Both the position numbers and the translations under genes were made by a program. Of a DNA stretch of 64,000 nucleotides, positions 61,991-64,000 are shown piece by piece (position 1 is the first letter of the stretch; every line of letters begins with the position of its first letter). The notes beneath the pieces are model-generated. The model searched no databases. It was not told where the DNA came from and saw only the letters and a list, made by a program, of their open reading frames with translations. The DNA comes from Litchfieldella qijiaojingensis (GTDB lineage Bacteria > Pseudomonadota > Gammaproteobacteria > Pseudomonadales > Halomonadaceae), in the NCBI RefSeq assembly GCF_014651875.1, contig NZ_BMXS01000009.1, positions 62,001 through 126,000 on the forward strand. Direction: 5' to 3'.

Positions 61991-63522
61991 TGGAAGCGAT
62001 GACGATCAACCCCGGCAAGATGACCCTGGCGCAGTGGCGCCGGGTGTATCAGGCGCCGTGCCAGGTCGAACTGCCGACCAGTGCCGATGAGGCAATCCAG
62101 AGTGGCGTCGATTGCGTCAACCGGGTGGTGGCGGAAGACCGCACCGTCTACGGCATCAACACCGGCTTCGGCTTGTTGGCCCAGACCCGCATCGACAAGG
62201 ATCACCTCGAGGACCTGCAGCGCTCGCTGGTGCTGTCGCATGCCACCGGTGTCGGCGAGGCCATGAGTGATGCCTTGGTACGGCTGATCATGGTGCTCAA
62301 GGTCAATAGCCTGGCACGTGGCTTCTCGGGCATTCGCCGCGACGTCCTTGACGCCCTGATCGCACTGGTCAATGCCGAGGTCTATCCCCACATTCCGCTC
62401 AAGGGCTCGGTGGGGGCCTCCGGTGACCTGGCACCGCTGGCGCATATGAGCGTGGTGCTGCTCGGCGAAGGCAAGGCCCGACACAAGGGCGAATGGCTGC
62501 CGGCCCGTCAGGCGCTGGAGATCGCCGGCCTCGAGCCACTCGCTCTGGCGCCCAAGGAGGGCCTGGCACTGCTCAATGGTACCCAGGTCTCCACTGCCTA
62601 TGCCCTGCGTGGGCTGTTCGAGGCCGAAGACCTTTATGCCGCCGCCACCGTGTGCGGTGCACTGACCGTGGAAGCCACTCTCAGCTCGCGTGCGCCATTC
62701 GATGCGCGCATCCACGCCATACGCGGCCAACAGGGACAGATCGACGCAGCCTCAGCCTATCGTCATCTGTTGGGGGAGCGCAGCGAAATCAGCGATTCCC
62801 ATGCCAATTGCGGCAAGGTCCAGGACCCCTACTCACTGCGCTGTCAGCCCCAAGTGATGGGCGCCTGTCTGACTCAACTTCGCCAGGCCGCCGAGGTACT
62901 GGCAGTAGAGGCCAACGCCGTATCGGACAACCCGCTGGTGTTCGCCGCGGAAGGCGACATCATTTCCGGCGGCAACTTCCACGCCGAGCCTGTGGCCATG
63001 GCCGCCGACAACCTTGCCCTGGCCATCGCCGAGATCGGCTCGCTCACCGAGCGTCGCGTCTCGTTGATGATGGACAAGCACATGTCGCAACTGCCGCCCT
63101 TCCTGGTCGAGAACGGTGGGGTCAATTCCGGCTTCATGATCGCCCAGGTCACGGCGGCGGCGCTGGCCAGCGAGAATAAGGCCCTGGCCCACCCACACAG
63201 CGTCGACAGCCTGCCAACCTCGGCCAACCAGGAGGATCACGTCTCCATGGCACCGGCCGCCGGCAAGCGACTGTGGGAGATGGCCGACAACGTGCGCGGC
63301 ATCCTGGCCATCGAGTGGCTGGCCGCCTGCCAGGGGCTCGACTTCCGCACCGGACTCCACACCACCGAGGTGCTCGAGCGGGCACGGCGAACGCTGCGTG
63401 AGCGCGTGCCCTACTACGACAAGGATCGCTTCTTCGCCCCGGATATCGAGGCCGCCACCGAGCTATTGCTCGATCGCACCCTGAGTGACCTGGTGCCCGC
63501 CACGCTGCTGCCCAGTCACTGA
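61990..63522 (+). CDS. hutH: Histidine ammonia-lyase
   Basis: It makes urocanate from histidine. It has 510 residues. The MIO cofactor forms from Ala143-Ser144-Gly145 in [15 protein letters not shown]. Its start overlaps hutU (TGATG). This is the last gene of the hutIGUH operon; hairpins follow before the transporter gene. Confidence 0.97.
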   Translation: MEAMTINPGKMTLAQWRRVYQAPCQVELPTSADEAIQSGVDCVNRVVAEDRTVYGINTGFGLLAQTRIDKDHLEDLQRSLVLSHATGVGEAMSDALVRLIMVLKVNSLARGFSGIRRDVLDALIALVNAEVYPHIPLKGSVGASGDLAPLAHMSVVLLGEGKARHKGEWLPARQALEIAGLEPLALAPKEGLALLNGTQVSTAYALRGLFEAEDLYAAATVCGALTVEATLSSRAPFDARIHAIRGQQGQIDAASAYRHLLGERSEISDSHANCGKVQDPYSLRCQPQVMGACLTQLRQAAEVLAVEANAVSDNPLVFAAEGDIISGGNFHAEPVAMAADNLALAIAEIGSLTERRVSLMMDKHMSQLPPFLVENGGVNSGFMIAQVTAAALASENKALAHPHSVDSLPTSANQEDHVSMAPAAGKRLWEMADNVRGILAIEWLAACQGLDFRTGLHTTEVLERARRTLRERVPYYDKDRFFAPDIEAATELLLDRTLSDLVPATLLPSH

Positions 63523-63529
63523 GTTCCGG

Positions 63530-63591
63530 CCCGCGCCTTGCTTGCGCGGGAGCGCTCATATCGAACGCGCCGTCATGCGGCGGCGCGTTCG
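63530..63591 (+). terminator. Two hairpins between hutH and the transporter gene
   Basis: CCCGCGC (63530-63536) pairs with GCGCGGG (63544-63550), and CGAACGCGCCG (63562-63572) pairs with CGGCGCGTTCG (63581-63591). No T-run follows. They may attenuate transcription into the transporter gene or protect the hut mRNA. Confidence 0.45.
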
Positions 63592-63633
63592 TCGTTCACG
63601 TTCATACCCCTAACGACAAAATCAAGGACAATC

Positions 63634-64000
63634 ATGAATGCTGTCGTCCTGGCCATCCTGGTGATGGTTACCCTGAGTCTCGCCCGCGTTTCCGTGGTCT
63701 TCGCCCTGATCGTCGCCAGCCTGGTTGGCGGGCTTTATGCGGGCATGCCGCTCGACGCTATCCTAAACGCCTTCAATGAAGGCCTTGGCAACGGTGCCAC
63801 AGTGGCGCTTTCCTACGCGGTACTCGGTGCCTTTGCCGTGGCCCTCTCCCGCTCCGGCATTACCGAGCTGATGGCCAACCGGGCGATCCGCCGCTTCCAC
63901 TTGGACGAATCGGGCGGCAGCCGCCGCATGGTTACCTATACTCTGCTGGCGGCCCTGCTCGCCGCTGCGGTGAGCTCCCAGAACCTGATTCCGGTGCATA
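63634..64000 (+). CDS. Na+/H+-antiporter-family permease, probable histidine uptake, truncated by the window
   Basis: The first 122 codons of a polytopic membrane protein. The start MNAVVLAILVMVTLSLARVSVVFALIV and LNAFNEGLGNGATVALSYAVLGAFA resemble the YuiF/NhaC-like permeases often found with hut genes, where a histidine permease role has been proposed. The ATG at 63634 follows AAGGA. It is 111 bases after hutH on the same strand, so co-expression is likely. The C-terminal part lies outside the window. Confidence 0.75.
   Translation, partial: MNAVVLAILVMVTLSLARVSVVFALIVASLVGGLYAGMPLDAILNAFNEGLGNGATVALSYAVLGAFAVALSRSGITELMANRAIRRFHLDESGGSRRMVTYTLLAALLAAAVSSQNLIPVH

Overview
The window looks like a chromosomal segment of a moderately halophilic gammaproteobacterium of the Halomonas/Chromohalobacter type. 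This is inferred from the G+C-rich coding sequence, gene orders shared with Pseudomonas and relatives (leuC-leuD-leuB-asd / truA-trpF / accD-folC-dedD-cvpA-purF-metZ; leuS-lptE-holA with a divergent DUF1451 gene; phhR/phhA-phhB-phhC) and a very acidic small exported protein. No rRNA, tRNA, CRISPR array, prophage or intact insertion sequence was seen.

Layout. 0-7.6 kb: the 3' part of recQ converges on gltBD (glutamate synthase). 7.6-12.5 kb: a small membrane protein and the regulator phhR, divergent from phhABC (phenylalanine hydroxylase, pterin recycling, aromatic aminotransferase), with a perfect TyrR-type box between them. 12.5-24 kb: a mixed stretch with an acidic exported protein, dadA, a MATE efflux pump, a PAS-GSDEF-EAL signalling protein, an amino-acid-hydroxylase-like 2-oxoglutarate dioxygenase, yceI with cytochrome b561, and a DJ-1/PfpI protein. 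Two small palindromic or MITE-like repeats lie here. 22-32 kb: a ten-gene minus-strand run truA-trpF-trpB-trpA-accD-folC-dedD-cvpA-purF-metZ. 32.3-36.8 kb: leuC-leuD-leuB-asd, with a divergent LysR regulator. 37.8-44.2 kb: an unknown polytopic membrane protein, a DUF1451 zinc-ribbon gene, and leuS-lptE-holA.

44.2-52.8 kb is an accessory stretch of less G+C-rich and scattered genes. It holds a VOC protein, a small unknown protein, a membrane GGDEF-EAL protein followed at once by two tandemly duplicated orphan periplasmic binding proteins, a LysE exporter, a tautomerase-like protein without the catalytic proline, a DUF2000 protein and gene debris. A one-ended relic of the 21-kb repeat lies at its left side. 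The GGDEF-EAL plus orphan binding-protein block is the best candidate for an undescribed system, possibly ligand-controlled cyclic-di-GMP signalling like Vibrio NspS-MbaA.

52.8-64 kb is a catabolic region: hutC, the pipecolate genes amaB and amaA (amaA carries a frameshift), a YjiH-family membrane protein, and the hutI-hutG-hutU-hutH operon for histidine to glutamate, followed by the start of a probable histidine permease. Two TGTATATACA sites between yjiH and hutI are probable HutC operators. Phenylalanine, D-amino-acid, pipecolate and histidine catabolism all feed carbon and nitrogen into the glutamate pool, and gltBD makes glutamate from ammonia.
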